Origin: Durusdinium trenchii
Taxonomy: Eukaryota > Sar > Dinophyceae > Suessiales > Symbiodiniaceae
Assembly (NCBI GenBank): GCA_963970005.1
Contig: CAXAMN010001148.1
Location: 391,626-455,625 of the forward strand
Length of the DNA stretch: 64,000 bases
Reading direction: 5' to 3'
Every line of letters starts with the position of its first letter. The stretch's first letter is position 1. Below, one piece after another: positions 1 to 11,080 of this stretch. The position numbers and the translations under genes were made by a program. The notes under the pieces are model-generated. The model worked only from the letters and a program-made list of their open reading frames with translations. It had not been told where the DNA came from and made no database searches.

Positions 1-1079
1 TGAGCAGGCACCTATGGACAGCTATGTGCATGACCTAGGACTTGTCGTGTCTCCTGTGCAAAACAGCCAGACTCTAAGTCACAACATTGTTGCTATTGAT
101 TTGTATTGATCCAATGGACTTACAAACAAGCCTCTAAAGCCGCCCGTTTTTGTTGATTCTCTGCAGTGCAGGTTGGCTGCATCAACCTGTCTAATTTAAT
201 TACACAAAAAACTGCTTGCTGCCAGCTCCATCAAGGTGTTTGATCCCGACGCTTCACAAACCGGACATGGCGGCCGCCAGGACTGCAACACAATTTCCGG
301 TCGGAATCACCACATGGTGAGTCAAGAAATCTCCATGGACTTGATGATGGACTCGAATCCTCCACAGTTGCCCTGGGCATATGCATATGCATAAGTTGGT
401 TTAGCGGAAGCAACAATGAAGATAAAGGTGGCATAGGCAATGCTAGCGGGTCCACGACAATGACGTCATCAGATCTTGCACCTGATAACGCGGTCTGATC
501 AATCTCTGAGGGATTCTCAACTTTCCAGCCGATAGACTTCAAGAGTCGCAGAAGAAGCGAAAGCAAGTCCACCATCAAAGCTAGCAGGCAGAGAGGAATC
601 ATTATCCCATTGAATGAAGTGGACATTGCATTGCATGATGCACAAAACAGTCAATAATATACAAATTGCAATCCTCAGCATCCATCTTTGTCCATGCAAA
701 GTATGATTGTCTCATTTGGTGTCATCCTTTGAGCCATTTTTGCATGAAATTCAACGCAAAACCGCTGATGGTAATGCGCCCTGCGTGACACAGGAGTAGT
801 CTGCTCTATTTGCAAGGTTTGACTTGAAACAATTCAAGAGCTTGGAATTCTTGATAGATGGCCTTGTGCTATTTAATGTCAACACCAAAAACAAGAACAT
901 ATGGTTTTTCCTGAAGGCCGATGTGGCCATTGACCCTGCCTCAGCTGTTTTCAGGGCTGGTGCTGCTTCAAAACCATTGTCCTGAAACCACTCACTTCTA
1001 CATTCTGCACAGTTTCAAAATCTCCACAACAACGGACACTGGGGTGCACGGAAGTGGGACGGTGCGTCAGTTTGGGTGT
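1..1079. other. No gene recognised
   Basis: No frame here reads like protein. A short stretch near 28-60 matches the core of the tandem array that begins near 1.1 kb (the 'CCTAGGACTTGTC' motif), so an outlying unit may lie here. The minus frame at 231-626 is open for 131 codons with a leucine-rich start, but it has no domain and no splice context, and I do not call it. Confidence 0.5.
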
Positions 1080-2150
1080 TGTTATTTGTTGTTGGTTTGC
1101 TGACCTAGGACTTGTCACCCCTCTTTGCAACATAGCCCTTGGTCTTGTCGGAGCAAAGTTCAAGACCCATGACTGTAGACTAGATGACTCAGGACTCCGT
1201 AAGCCGCAGTCCTCACCATTTTGTGCACAAGGCGCCTGCCCATAACCAGCTTCAAAAGATAAATTCAATTTCTCCCAAACATGAGATTGCTTCAATCATC
1301 CGCCTCTCCAGCCGCAACTGCTGATTGAGCGCAATTCTCCTTGAATGGTTCATGGGGGACCCAGGGGACTACTCTGTTTAATGTCTTTCTGTGTTTCTTT
1401 CCTTTTCTTTCTTGCTGTAGTACATAAATCGAGCAGCCCCTTATGTCCTTGTCATCATTCCAAGGCAAACGGCGGCGCTTCTGTGGCCGACCCTCTCCAG
1501 CAAAATGCTGAAGTTCCTGACAAAGATATAATGCACTCTCCTTCACACATGCAACTGGATGTCTCAGGACTAGTCTGATTATATGTTTCAACCTGACACC
1601 TGAGGAACCCATGCCACCGGCCTGTGAAGCCACAACTGCTGCCGCATCAGCGCAATTCTCCTGAAAGGATAGCTCACACGGGCCGACAAAGCCTCATACA
1701 TGCTGCTTGCCTTCGATTTTAGGTTTATGGTTGTTTTTCCATGCATCAAGCAATCCTTTGCGTCCTTAGATGTGGGTGCTGAGAGGAGAGGGGCCAGGTG
1801 CAGCTGACCCTTTCCAGCAAAATGCTGAAGCTCCTGGCGGGGATGTCGTGCATCCTCCTGCCTCCATGCTTGCACCTGGATGTCTTAGGACTAGTCTGCT
1901 TGTATGATTGAAATGTCTCCTCAAGACATCCGCTCTGAATGTGTATGGCTGCATTGCACGTATATTGCATAAACATCTACACACATGTATATAATGGTCA
2001 TCTGTCCTCATCCTCAAATGTTGGTGCTTCGGACGGAGGGGGTAGTGGTGGATCTTCATCACGCTGCTCCTGACAGAGATGTGCTGCATCCTGCCTATCT
2101 GCTTGCGCCTAGATGTCTTAGGACTTGTTTGCCTTTTTGTTTCAACTGTC
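1080..2150. repeat. Degenerate tandem repeat array, unit about 250-320 bp
   Basis: The same module recurs at about 1100-1130, 1500-1600, 1815-1915 and 2060-2145, with weaker outliers near 30 and 2710. The best conserved parts are 'CCAGCAAAATGCTGAAG' at about 1498 and 1815, then a pyrimidine-rich 'GCATCCTCCTGCC'-like segment, then 'GGATGTCTTAGGACTAGTC'. The distance between the first two full units is about 317 bp. Because the repeat stays open in some frames, it gives recurring shadow peptides on both strands. I read it as non-coding satellite-like DNA. Confidence 0.6.
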
Positions 2151-4290
2151 AGTTGCCCGGTTGCCATGACATGGCGTTCACCAAAAAAAAAGACTACAAA
2201 CATATTTCCTCCCAATTGCACAAGCCTCTTCCTCCTTCTGCATTAGATGCCAAAGCCTTTTGCCAAAGGCTACATCTGGATCTTCACGTTCAGCAGCCTG
2301 TCCAGCAATGAGCACCCAGCATAAAAGAGCTGGGTTGGAAATAGCTCTTGTTGAGAATCGTTACAAATCATCGTGGTAGCCGATGACTTGGGACCACACT
2401 ACTGTAGTGAGATTGCAGGTATGAACGGGAGAGGTGCGGCATTAACAGGTGCCAAGGTTGAAAAGGCAACATGTTTCCTTTCTTGAATAAATACTTGACC
2501 CTGCCTGGGCTGCATCCAGGGTATGTGGTGCTCCAGTAAGGTTCTCCTCCAATGACTCACTTGCCAGCCGGCTCATGCTGACAAAAAGGCACATGCATGG
2601 GAAATAGTCCTATCTCATCTGAGCCTAGTATATGTATAGATGTAGGGATTAGCTGTAAGAGTGTAAAGCCCTAGGGCATAGGGCCACTGGAACTCCCAAA
2701 AGATGCTGGACGTGGATGTCTTGGGACTTGGGTGCCTGGGAAGTTGTTGGGTCCTTTTGTGCAGCTGGCGGTAGAACCAGTGGCGGCATTGGAAAGTCCT
2801 GGTGGCAATGGCAACAGAGTCCGGGTGCAACAACTATCCAAATGGCAGTGGGTCCTGTATGTGCTTTTCCAGTCTTTCCAAAGGCGACGATGGCAATGAA
2901 CGCGGTGTTCTCGGAGTTTCCTGCAAGGCTGTGGGTTGATAGGGGCATGCAGGGAGTATGTCATACCCATGGCCTGTCCATGCTCTTGCACATCTTCCCC
3001 AATTGCTGATGCATGGCTGGAAGCTCCCACACTGGATCCTCCGATGGAGGGAAGCTCCTAGGATCAGATTGATTTCACATCAGTTGTGAACACCTTGGTA
3101 GCAAAAACTCTTGGTCTCGGACCTTCAAAGTCCTTTGCCGTCCACGCCCGCGGCCCACATCAGGGGTCTTGCCCCTGCATCGCCGCCGTGGTCTCTCCAT
3201 CTTCACAAAGAAACCTTTCAGTCAGAGCCAAATGGCTACTTTTCAAGGCAATGATCCGGGGTGGTCCCGTCTTCTCATCAGGCATTGAGTGCACAAACCG
3301 CCAAACCATCATTTTCACTATTGGGTGATGAGTCAGGATTTGCAAGGATAGCATAGCTAGTCCTCTCTCATCACATTAACAGAGTGTTTTCTCATCTAGT
3401 CCTATCTCATCCTATGTCCAAGATGTTTTGTCCTTGCTCAGCTGGCCTTCCTTGATGATCCCATCAGGCCCTTCAAAACCATGTTTCCCCATATGTTTAC
3501 GCATGATGACATAGGATCTCGTGCACCCTTTAAAAAAAAAAAAAAAAACATTTGGACCAATGACTTGGGATCTGGTTTTTTGCACGTATGTTTTACAAAT
3601 CCTAATTCATCTGCACCTAGTATAACATGATCCGTTCTCCCTGACCTGGTGCCGCTCGACTGACGTTACTGGATTAATCCGGTGAAACAAGGGCCTTCTT
3701 TGATGTCAACAAGCCAGAAATCAAGTGGGGTCCCACTTTTTGAGGTGCAACATGACCCCCATCATGCGTGTATGTCCAAATATGTTCAACGATGGTGCCT
3801 TGCACCACATGGATTGTATGCCGGTCCTTGGCGTCTCATGTTTGAGGCGTCTCACGTTGACATTGTGAATCTGACGTCGTACCGACGTGGCAGCATAAAG
3901 GGTCGCAACCATATATATCCCAGTGCATCCCAGGCAAACCACTCGTAGTAAGGAACCAGGGATTCGGAACCGGTCGGTTTTAGTCGAAGTGGAACCAACT
4001 GGTTACCAGCTATAGTGGTTTGCCTGGATTCCCTGGGTATTGTAAGCAGTATATGCATGCAACTATGGCAAATGTTGGATTTGGCCCTTCAAAACCGAAC
4101 CTCTAGCAACCTTTAACACACCGAACGTTCGTTGCTGCTACTGTTGCACTGTTGCATCGGTCGTTCCTGTTTCCGCTTCCAAGATCTTCCAAGTCCATGA
4201 AAGCTGGACCGAACTATAGGCCGAGTTCTCCAAAACTTAAAAAAACATGTGAGTTTTCTCCAATACAGCCTGAAATCGTGTCGACCCACT
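2151..4290. other. No firm gene; one weak open frame
   Basis: The stretch holds an 18-nt poly-A run at about 3530-3548 and a last weak tandem-array motif near 2715. The minus frame at 3160-3354 reads with a fairly protein-like composition but has no recognisable domain and no clear splice sites. Nothing else is supportable. Confidence 0.4.
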
Positions 4291-4296
4291 GCAGAA

Positions 4297-4593
4297 ATGA
4301 AAGAAACACCTGACGCCGCCCCGCCCGCGACGCCGGAACCACGCCCCCCCCGTCCTCGCCGCCCCGGTCCACGCCACACCTCCGGACTCGAGCTCGGAGA
4401 CCGCTTCAAGGAGCTCGACCTCCTTCGTGCCTTGGAGGTCGCCCAGTGTAGGAACAACCCATTGCCGGACAGGTCGCGACAGGAGGTCGCCCCAACTGGG
4501 CGCGGCTTGCGGCAAGCGATAGGCTTGCTAATACCTTGCCGGGAATCATACCCATACATGCCATACACGACTACAGTAATGGGACTGCCATAG
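4297..4593 (+). CDS. Possible exon, unknown function
   Basis: An open frame of 98 codons starts at an ATG just after a good acceptor (CCCACTGCAG, ending at 4294). It begins MKETPDAAPP, passes through a Pro/Arg-rich linker and reaches a helical segment (DRFKELDLLRALEVAQ). Its 3' end runs into a family D repeat at 4574, so the true end is probably earlier, near 4560. The opposite strand is also open and equally plausible, so both strand and coding status are uncertain. No family is recognised. Confidence 0.25.
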   Translation: MKETPDAAPPATPEPRPPRPRRPGPRHTSGLELGDRFKELDLLRALEVAQCRNNPLPDRSRQEVAPTGRGLRQAIGLLIPCRESYPYMPYTTTVMGLP

Positions 4594-4674
4594 GACTGCC
4601 TATCAGTTGGGGTGGTGCCAGGGGGGTCAATGGGGCGGCATATATTATCAGTCCCATGGAGTGTCTGGGATAGG
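4574..4674. repeat. Family D element
   Basis: Copy of the family whose best copies are at 59411 and 60349. It carries the 'GGGACTGCCATAGGACTGCC' left part, the 'GGGGTGGTGCCAGG' middle and the 'GTGTCTGGGA' right end. Confidence 0.55.
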
Positions 4675-5471
4675 GACTAGAAGATGGGCCGATCTTCACC
4701 GGATGGTCGATGCTATAGCGTCCGATCTGGTTCCGTTCGTAGAAAGGCCAAGAGCCCCAAACATATATAGTATCGTTCGGGTTCAGTTCGTAGCGGTGCC
4801 CTTTGCTCCGTTCGTCGTGTCCTTGCTCCATTCGGCAAATATGCATGCATGGATGGTCCGGGGTCCGCGGGATCTATTCTTTCCGACCTTTTTTGCTGAC
4901 TAGCTAGGACCTTACTATAGGGCAGTGGCTCAGTGCCTGTCCAACACACATGTACAGGGTGCACAACGTGTATGTCTCTCATCGTTTTCAAACACACACT
5001 GGGAAAGCTGAGGAGAGAAAAACAATCCCCAGCTGTCTCTACCAGCAGTCCACGTTCGACACGGTGCCCTTACACGCGGAGGAAGTCGGAGTGAGTACAG
5101 GGCGCCTTGTTGGGCGCACGCGCCCGAGAAGGAACGAAGCAAACGCTGTGACCAGCACCGGAGACCGCCCCAGAGCGCGCCCGCCCCGCTCGGCGCCCGC
5201 CGCGCGAGCCGCGCGCGAGCTCGGCCACGGCACGTCGCGACCTGGACTTCACCTCGTCCGACTCCTCCGTGGGGGGCGGTCCACCGGTGGGGACGGAGCC
5301 CGAAGCAAACAAACCTGGACCTTTAAGGGGTGTTCTGTCTGGAGGTCCCTTAGTAGTGTAGGGGCTTCCATTGGTGACCCCTTTGAAGGTGCTGGAACAA
5401 GCAAGAATGGTGCTGCTAGGAAGAAGAAGCTTCTAGCTAGAAACTCCTGGCATCGCAACTCGAACCGTTCG

Positions 5472-5590
5472 CGATCGGACGCTACGAACAGGGGGCTCCT
5501 GGCCGTACGAACGGAACAAGAAGCTAGTCATGCCCTTTGATTACGTAGCGATGCCCGGAGCTCTAGTAGCGTCCGATCGCCGGCGTCGCG
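5472..5590. repeat. Family H element
   Basis: Family H is marked by 'CGCTACGAACG' followed by 'GGCTCCTGGC'. Here the motif is flanked by 'GATCGGACGCTACG' on the left and its near complement 'TAGCGTCCGATCG' on the right, so the element can form a hairpin. Other copies lie near 4714, 10275, 12358, 27694 and 43790. Confidence 0.5.
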
Positions 5591-5729
5591 ATGGGCGGAC
5601 CTTTGAAAAGGGGTGCCTTGTCTGGAGATCCGGTGTGGAAGGTGCTTTTTGATGCGAAACGGTACACGTCATTTACGGGGGCGCTGATGGATCCCTATAT
5701 ATGGTCCCAAAATAGGCGGTATATGTTGG

Positions 5730-5830
5730 GTCTATCCTAATACCTGTAACGGTGGATGATGATGGTTAGTAAAGGCCTTGTTCAAAAATATAGGTAATTG
5801 TTTACTGACTGTTGCAGGCAATAGGACAGA
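5730..5830 (+). repeat. Family G element
   Basis: Family G runs 'TCTATCCTAATACCTGTAAC', then 'GTGGATGATGATGGTTA', then 'AAAGGCCTTGTTCAAAAAT', then 'GTTTACTGACTGTTGC'. The same order recurs at 11211, 22733, 26641, 38490 and 52010. No clear terminal inverted repeat is seen. Confidence 0.6.
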
Positions 5831-6113
5831 CTCAAGGTATATATGTCATTGTGTATGTCATGGTAATTCACAAACGTCGATCTTGCCATCGCCAAGGGAC
5901 ACAACGTTCGAGTGGGTCTTTCACATCCGGCTTTTCATGTCTTCGGTCCGTCTCACAATTCCCAGGGAAGTTCGACGAGCCCAGCTTAAGCCTCTCGCTT
6001 GGGTCACCGAATTCTTTTCACTGCCACGATGTCCATGTGTTGGACTGTTCTTCTCAGGTCCGGTGTTCGAGAAAGTGCCAACTGAAAAGAAAGATCAAAC
6101 ACAAAGCAGATAC

Positions 6114-6318
6114 CCAATGAAAAAGAGCATCTCGAACTCCTCCGCAGGCGCCCTCAGATCGACTCCTGCTGCCCACCGTGTTTTCACACCACGTCTGCGT
6201 GTCGGCGTCCGGCGCTGCCTCGGCTTCGGGCTTCTCGGCGGTCCATGGCCTCAACTTGGAGAGCACGGCCGCTTGCTTCACATCGAGATCACAGGTACCA
6301 TCCTGGCGCCGGATAAGC
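6114..6318 (-). CDS. Probable internal exon, unknown function
   Basis: The minus frame reads RRQDGTCDLDVKQAAVLSKL, then RPWTAEKPEAEAAPDADTQT, with codon use like a real gene. It ends phase 0 at a GT donor (CATTGG|GTATCTGC, last exon base 6114). The acceptor is probably CGCCAG|GATGG near 6303, or slightly upstream. The opposite strand is open for 311 codons (5778-6713); antisense openness is common over GC-rich coding exons and fits a real exon here. No domain is recognised. Confidence 0.35.
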
Positions 6319-7225
6319 GAAGGTGCGCCTTCTGGTGCACACCGGGCCTTCTGCCGGTCGTGCTGGCACCGGTCGTGTGCACGTTCTGCGTTTTCAACGA
6401 CGTGAACCCGGGTTCGCGCGTAACACCGGACGTGCCGGGTGTAAGATGCTGTAAGACCATGCGCACGGGCCAACGACGGCGGGAGTTTTCAGACCCTTTT
6501 CCGCCTCATCCGAACGAAACTCGAGTCGCGAGTCGAGGCACGAGGCCATTCATCGCAGAGATTCGAACCTGGTTCTTCGGTCGACCCAACTTTGAGGTCT
6601 TGACGGCCTATAAGTTCGGTCCCTGGTCACCAAATCCTCGGTCACGACGCCCCTCCGGTCCGTTCACGGGATTGGTGAGAAATTCCCCCTATCGCTATCA
6701 CCCCTCTAGATGACAGGGTATGACAGGGTCCGACCCCTCCATAATGAGGGTGGGTAAAGAGGTCACCAAACGAAGATCCTGGGAACAACGACACCCCGAC
6801 GCCGTGCGGGGGCGAGACCTGAAACCACGCCGTGGGGGCAACACGAGACGCGCGAACACGAGAAGCGGCGGTCTCAAACAGTGTTCACAGCAGTCGACCT
6901 GCCAGTGTGGTCATGTTAATATACATGACTTGGATGATGTGATGTCGCACTCCTGAGCCTTTGCACCTTCTTCTACTTGTTCTTGTTTAGTACTTCTCAG
7001 TGGAGTGTCCCCCAAAAAAACATGATTTTGCCGCTGGTCCACGTACTTCCTGGCTATGCATGTCATCTTCATCCCAGTGGCGCCGCCCCGTGGTTTGCGC
7101 CCTCGCTTGGCCACTCTCGCCCAGTCTCGCCTGGCAGACCTTTTGCACGGTCCCCGTGATCCAGGTGTTGAAACTCTTGCCTCGGACATTGCTTTAGGTC
7201 AGACCATGCCATGAAGTACGTGTCG

Positions 7226-7320
7226 ACCTGGAGTCTCAAAGTACTTCAGAAAAGGGGTAAAAATCTTTATAGGCAGGGCCATGTCCCATTTTCGAAGGTA
7301 CTCAAAGTCAGGTCCAGGTA
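7226..7320. repeat. Family A MITE-like element
   Basis: Family A elements are about 100 bp, with inverted ends 'ACCTGGACCCGACTTCAAGT' and its complement, and a centre containing 'GGGCCATGTCCCATTTT' next to an A/T-rich 'TATAAAAACGGGTA'-like core. This copy runs from ACCTGGAGTCTCAAAGTAC to CAAAGTCAGGTCCAGGTA. Confidence 0.7.
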
Positions 7321-7845
7321 AATACTATCATATAATAGGCCTATAATTAGCGGTTGCGAATAAGGAAAGGGCGCATTTTGTTTTTTTTCTCGGTAGCGGG
7401 CGATATTGGGGACAGGTGTTGGAGAGGTCGCCTGTTTGAAGTGGCCCCCATTCGTTAAAGCCGAAGAACCAGGCCCCGAACCCAAAGGACTCGGATGAAG
7501 GGTTCGGATCCGCATCCTTCATGAGGTGGAGTCATGCCAGACCAGCGGAGCAGACGCTTGCAGTTAACGGTGCAAAGATGCAGTCCAGCCGCTCGCGACA
7601 AAGGCTATCATTTTGGGTGCTTCATCTCCCGACTCACCGACGAACCGTCGTACCCCTCCTCAGGTTCGGAATCGGACCCGGCACCCGGGCCCCCGTCGTC
7701 CCACCGGACCCGAAACGAAGGGTCTTGCTGTTCATTGTGCTGAACATCTGAGCGCCATGGCCAGAGCTGTGGTGCAATCCAGTTTCGTTTGGTTCGTTAT
7801 AACATGTATAATAACTGTCCCCCATAACAACACACTCCTTGGGAC

Positions 7846-7922
7846 TGGCAGCCAGTGCCTGACACCAGGTCAACCCACCGAAAAACTGATTGGCAGTCCG
7901 GACTGGCAGTCGCATGGGGTGT
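7846..7922. repeat. Family D element
   Basis: Partial copy with 'CTGATTGGCAGTCCGGACTG' and 'GGCAGTCGCATGGGGTG'. Confidence 0.5.
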
Positions 7923-8421
7923 GTATAAGATGGATCGAGACTGGAGAGCCCCTCAAAACATATGGGAAAATCAGCAACAGTCTATTCAACAATGTCTAAA
8001 CCACGGTCTAACCCATTGTTTTGGCCGTTCTCCTGTGAAAAGAACCACCCCCCCAACAACCTGTTTTTAAAACCGTCCGATCGTCACAGGCGTCTCAGTG
8101 GCTCCAATACCACACGCGATCGCCCGGGGCGTAGGTCGGACCCATCTCCTGCGGCAAAAAGGAGGACGGCAGAAGAGGTCCCCCCTGTTCCTCTTTCCGT
8201 GAGGGAAAAGACCATTCCACCGATTCTCTTCCAGGCGAAGAGAAGGGTTTAGATCATGTCACATCCACGCATGACATCTCATGACTATAATTCTCCTGGT
8301 TCTTCCAAGTGCCCTTTTGATCTCCCAGTTTGAGGTCACGAACAGGCCTGTACAAGGTCACGAACATAGGCACTCCAAAGAGGTCACTTGGAAGAAGCTA
8401 GGTATGCTTTTTTGCTGAGTG

Positions 8422-8565
8422 CGGATGTTTGGGGCTTCTCCGACTCCCGGCCATTCGGATGCACCGCGGCCCCCGTCGCGGCGGTCGCGGCGCCTTGGTG
8501 ATTCTGCCTTGGACGGCTCGGAGAGGCTCCGCTCGGTCGAGCGTGTGGACGTTGGAACCCGGACG
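8422..8565 (+). CDS. Possible exon, unknown function
   Basis: An open frame reads MFGASPTPGHSDAPRPPSRR and ends SERLRSVERVDVGTRT, exactly at a strong donor (CGGACG|GTGAGC, last base 8565). An acceptor-like AG lies at 8418-8419. Composition is Ser/Arg/Pro-rich and no domain is visible. The donor is the main support. Confidence 0.25.
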
Positions 8566-10825
8566 GTGAGCCCTTTTGGTGGTTTTGAAGCTGCTTTTGG
8601 CATGTTGTTCTTTTAGAGTTTGAGATCTTTCGTCATGCCTTTTGTTCTTGATCGCTTGGTGGAACATGGTGGAACTCTCCTGCCCTGTTTGAAGAAACCA
8701 ATCCAAGTGGCCGAAGGACGAATTCGCGTGGCTTCTCCACGTCATCCCACCGGTCATCCATATGGATGGCCGCCACGTTCACGCCTACCCGGCCTAGGCC
8801 CTACGCCCGGAACTCCCTGGAAACCCAGCTCCCAAACAGAACTCAATGGTTGTTCCAATGTGGCGCCAGCTTGATATCCTTCACGGAAGTGCCTAAAAAC
8901 CTGGAAGAAAAAAGACTTGAAATAACAAATACTTAACAGAACATTGTACCAGATATAAAGCCTTGTACTTCTTTGCCCTGGTTCTTCTGCTTGCTAAGTC
9001 CCGAACTGTTCTAAAGGATACGGATCCAAACACCACCCACCGGATCCGCCAAACGGATGCCTCCGGGCGGCTCAGATCCGCCCGCGTCTTGCAGGTCAGG
9101 TCCACGCGGCTCACGAAGCCCTGGGGTGGTCGGTCTGGCCGGTCCCGGTCTCCTCGTGTTTGGTTGGGGGTTTGGTTGGGGGAGGGTTCCAGGTACAGAT
9201 CAGGACCGTGTGGTACTGAAAAAAGTGCGTCTGGAAACGATCTCGAAGCTCAAACCATCCAGTCCTCTGTCGAAAACGATGGCCTCTCAAAAAGAAGAAG
9301 TTCTTCTGAATAGTATGACAACTTCTTTGGGGGGGAAGGACTGTCTATCATGTGCCGTTTGCCAATTCTCTCTGCTCACTCTCTCAGATGGAGCCTAGCC
9401 AGCAGGCTCAGGACCTGCACGAATTCCAGTAGGACCAACCCGATCCTCTAAGCCCAGCCAAGCCGGCCTCGTTCTCTTGCACATGAACCACTTCCGTGTC
9501 AAACCAATCGCCATGCGTGTTGCTGTAGTATTTGACCTCGCACGGAAGATGGTTTAGAAGTACCTCCCTGAGACGTCGTGTTGATATATATGCTCGGAGC
9601 CGCTCTTAAAAAGGGTTTCTATTATATAGAAATGGAAGGGCCCGCACAAATGGAAACCTGGGTCTAGAGTCTCAAAACAGTTAAGCCATGGTGAGAGGTT
9701 CATGAAAACTCCTCTATTAAGCTCGAATCTTAAAACCCTAAGATGTCCAAAGGTGATGTTGCTGTACCATGCGGTTTAGCGTGACCTTGGTGGAAAGTGC
9801 GTGTGGTGTGTCTCTGTGCCATTGGGGAAAGGTGCCATTGAACGAGTGTAAATGCGGCGTGTTGCTGGTGAGTGTAAATGATTGGTGGTGATCCCAGTGG
9901 GCAAAATGACCAGTGCATTTTGTGCAGTCGAAATCAAAGGGGCAACGGGCTGTCCAACATGCGTTTGGATTTTGTGGGGTAGCGTTCCGCTAAATAGGTG
10001 AGTCATTACTCGGGAGAACAAGTTTGAGAAGCAATTCATGGACCACTGCAGTCATGTGAATCCGCATGTTCCTGTTCTGTGGGCGATTTCTTTCAGCTTC
10101 TTTGGACCTGGAGTCCCCATCACTGACACCGTCATGTCGACACCGGGCCGTCGGGTCGATCCCTCGATCGACCCGCCCGTCCGGTCAGACGGTTGTGACC
10201 CCGCCTTCTCGCCCTTGACCAGCTCGCCAGACTTCCAAACCTGCCACTAGCAACGGACCATCGGGCAGTGCGACTCGAACCCTTCACGATCGGATGCTAC
10301 GGGTACTGGGCTCCTGGCCGTACTACGAACGGAACCACGGCCCCGAACCGGACCGGATCGGTGTTTCAGTCCGCTCCCGGGTGGAACCGGTCCGCGGGGC
10401 GCAGGTAGAGGGAGGGCCTGCCCCAGGTCTAGCGGAGGGTCGGTCGTGCGTCTGGTCGGACCTGGTCCACTTGCGGAAGATGTACTTTATTTCACTTTAT
10501 AGGTCTTCAAACCATGTAAAAACCTGGTTGATCCTTTTTGCAGTTCCTTTGTTCATGTTGAACATCACAGCACCACATCATTCGCTTGATCTAGATCTTC
10601 TTTGCACAAATGCAAGCAGCACGCCCTCATTCATCCGGTTCAACCGGGCGTCTGGTCTTGCTGGCGCGCGTCCTTTCTCTCCAACTGCCGGTGTCAGGGC
10701 TTTTTGCATTGGCGTCTCTTCCCCCATCTCGCATCTGTGGCTCCGAAGGGCTGGCGGAAAGAGTTTTTCGTCCATGTTTTGTTCAGTTCTTCCACTTCTC
10801 TTCCATCTGCTGGTCTATCTGCCGG
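8566..10825. other. No gene recognised
   Basis: Several frames of 60-120 codons are open on both strands but none is protein-like over its length. A family H motif lies at 10275-10345. The 204-codon plus frame at 10294-10908 begins inside that repeat and is not supported. Confidence 0.4.
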
Positions 10826-10951
10826 GTTACCCCAAAAAAAGAAGAAATACAGCGAAAAACACCCGCAAAGAAAACATCGACAAGGCCGCCGCAAGCCACA
10901 AGCTCTGAAGCCACAGGTGTGGAAGTTGTGAAGACTGTCCCTCGAATTTAG
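10826..10951 (+). CDS. Possible terminal exon, Lys/Thr-rich
   Basis: The plus frame reads VTPKKEEIQRKTPAKKTST, then RPPQATSSEATGVEVVKTVP, and ends at TAG. This is the sort of basic tail found at protein C-termini. It ends 15 bp from the stop codon of the oppositely oriented histone gene, which would make a tail-to-tail pair. No acceptor is convincing. Confidence 0.22.
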   Translation, partial: VTPKKEEIQRKTPAKKTSTRPPQATSSEATGVEVVKTVPRI

Positions 10952-10966
10952 CACAACAGGCACAGC

Positions 10967-11080
10967 TCATTTGCACATCCTCCAGCTTTGAGCCCAAGTG
11001 CCATGGAGATGACTCACCAACGTGTGGTCTTTACACATGAGGGTGACTCGTCTGGCATGTACCGCCGCATGGTTGCATTC
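10967..11080 (-). CDS. Histone H3-like protein, exon 2
   Basis: Exon 2 encodes 37 residues and the stop codon. It supplies the end of the H3 histone fold: after the junction it reads ECNHAAVHARRVTLMCKDHT, then LVSHLHGTW. This lines up without gaps with the end of helix 2, loop 2 and helix 3 of canonical H3 (N-L-C-A-I-H-A-K-R-V-T-I-M-P-K-D). Shared positions include Asn, Ala, His-Ala, Arg-Val-Thr, Met and Lys-Asp. The tail after helix 3 (AQSWRMCK) is longer than in normal H3 and unrelated to it. The acceptor is CGGCAG|GAATGC, first exon base 11080. H3 works in the nucleus, pairing with H4 to wrap DNA. In dinoflagellates, where bulk nucleosomes are lost, such divergent copies may act only at special loci; that role is inference. 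Confidence 0.82.
   Translation of the reverse strand, partial: ECNHAAVHARRVTLMCKDHTLVSHLHGTWAQSWRMCK

Larger units (their letters stand above)
4675..6113. other. No gene; repeat-rich
   Basis: Holds family H motifs (4710-4750, 5472-5590) and a family G copy (5730-5830). The plus frame at 4950-5540 is open for 196 codons but is Arg/Ser/Gly-rich, crosses repeats and shows no domain. Confidence 0.45.
6319..8421. other. No gene recognised
   Basis: Contains a family A copy (7226-7320) and a family D copy (7846-7922). Open frames at 7613-7999 and 7962-8252 are basic and low in hydrophobic residues, and they cross repeats. Confidence 0.4.

Noticed and set aside
6550..6580. tRNA-like B-box (GGTTCGAATC on the minus strand)
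   Set aside because: The sequence around it does not form a T stem (CCAGG against CTCTG) and no A-box or acceptor stem lies at the right distance.
5778..6713. 311-codon plus open frame as a protein gene
   Set aside because: It starts with TTG inside a family G repeat, shows no domain and has erratic composition. The minus strand carries the better exon signal.
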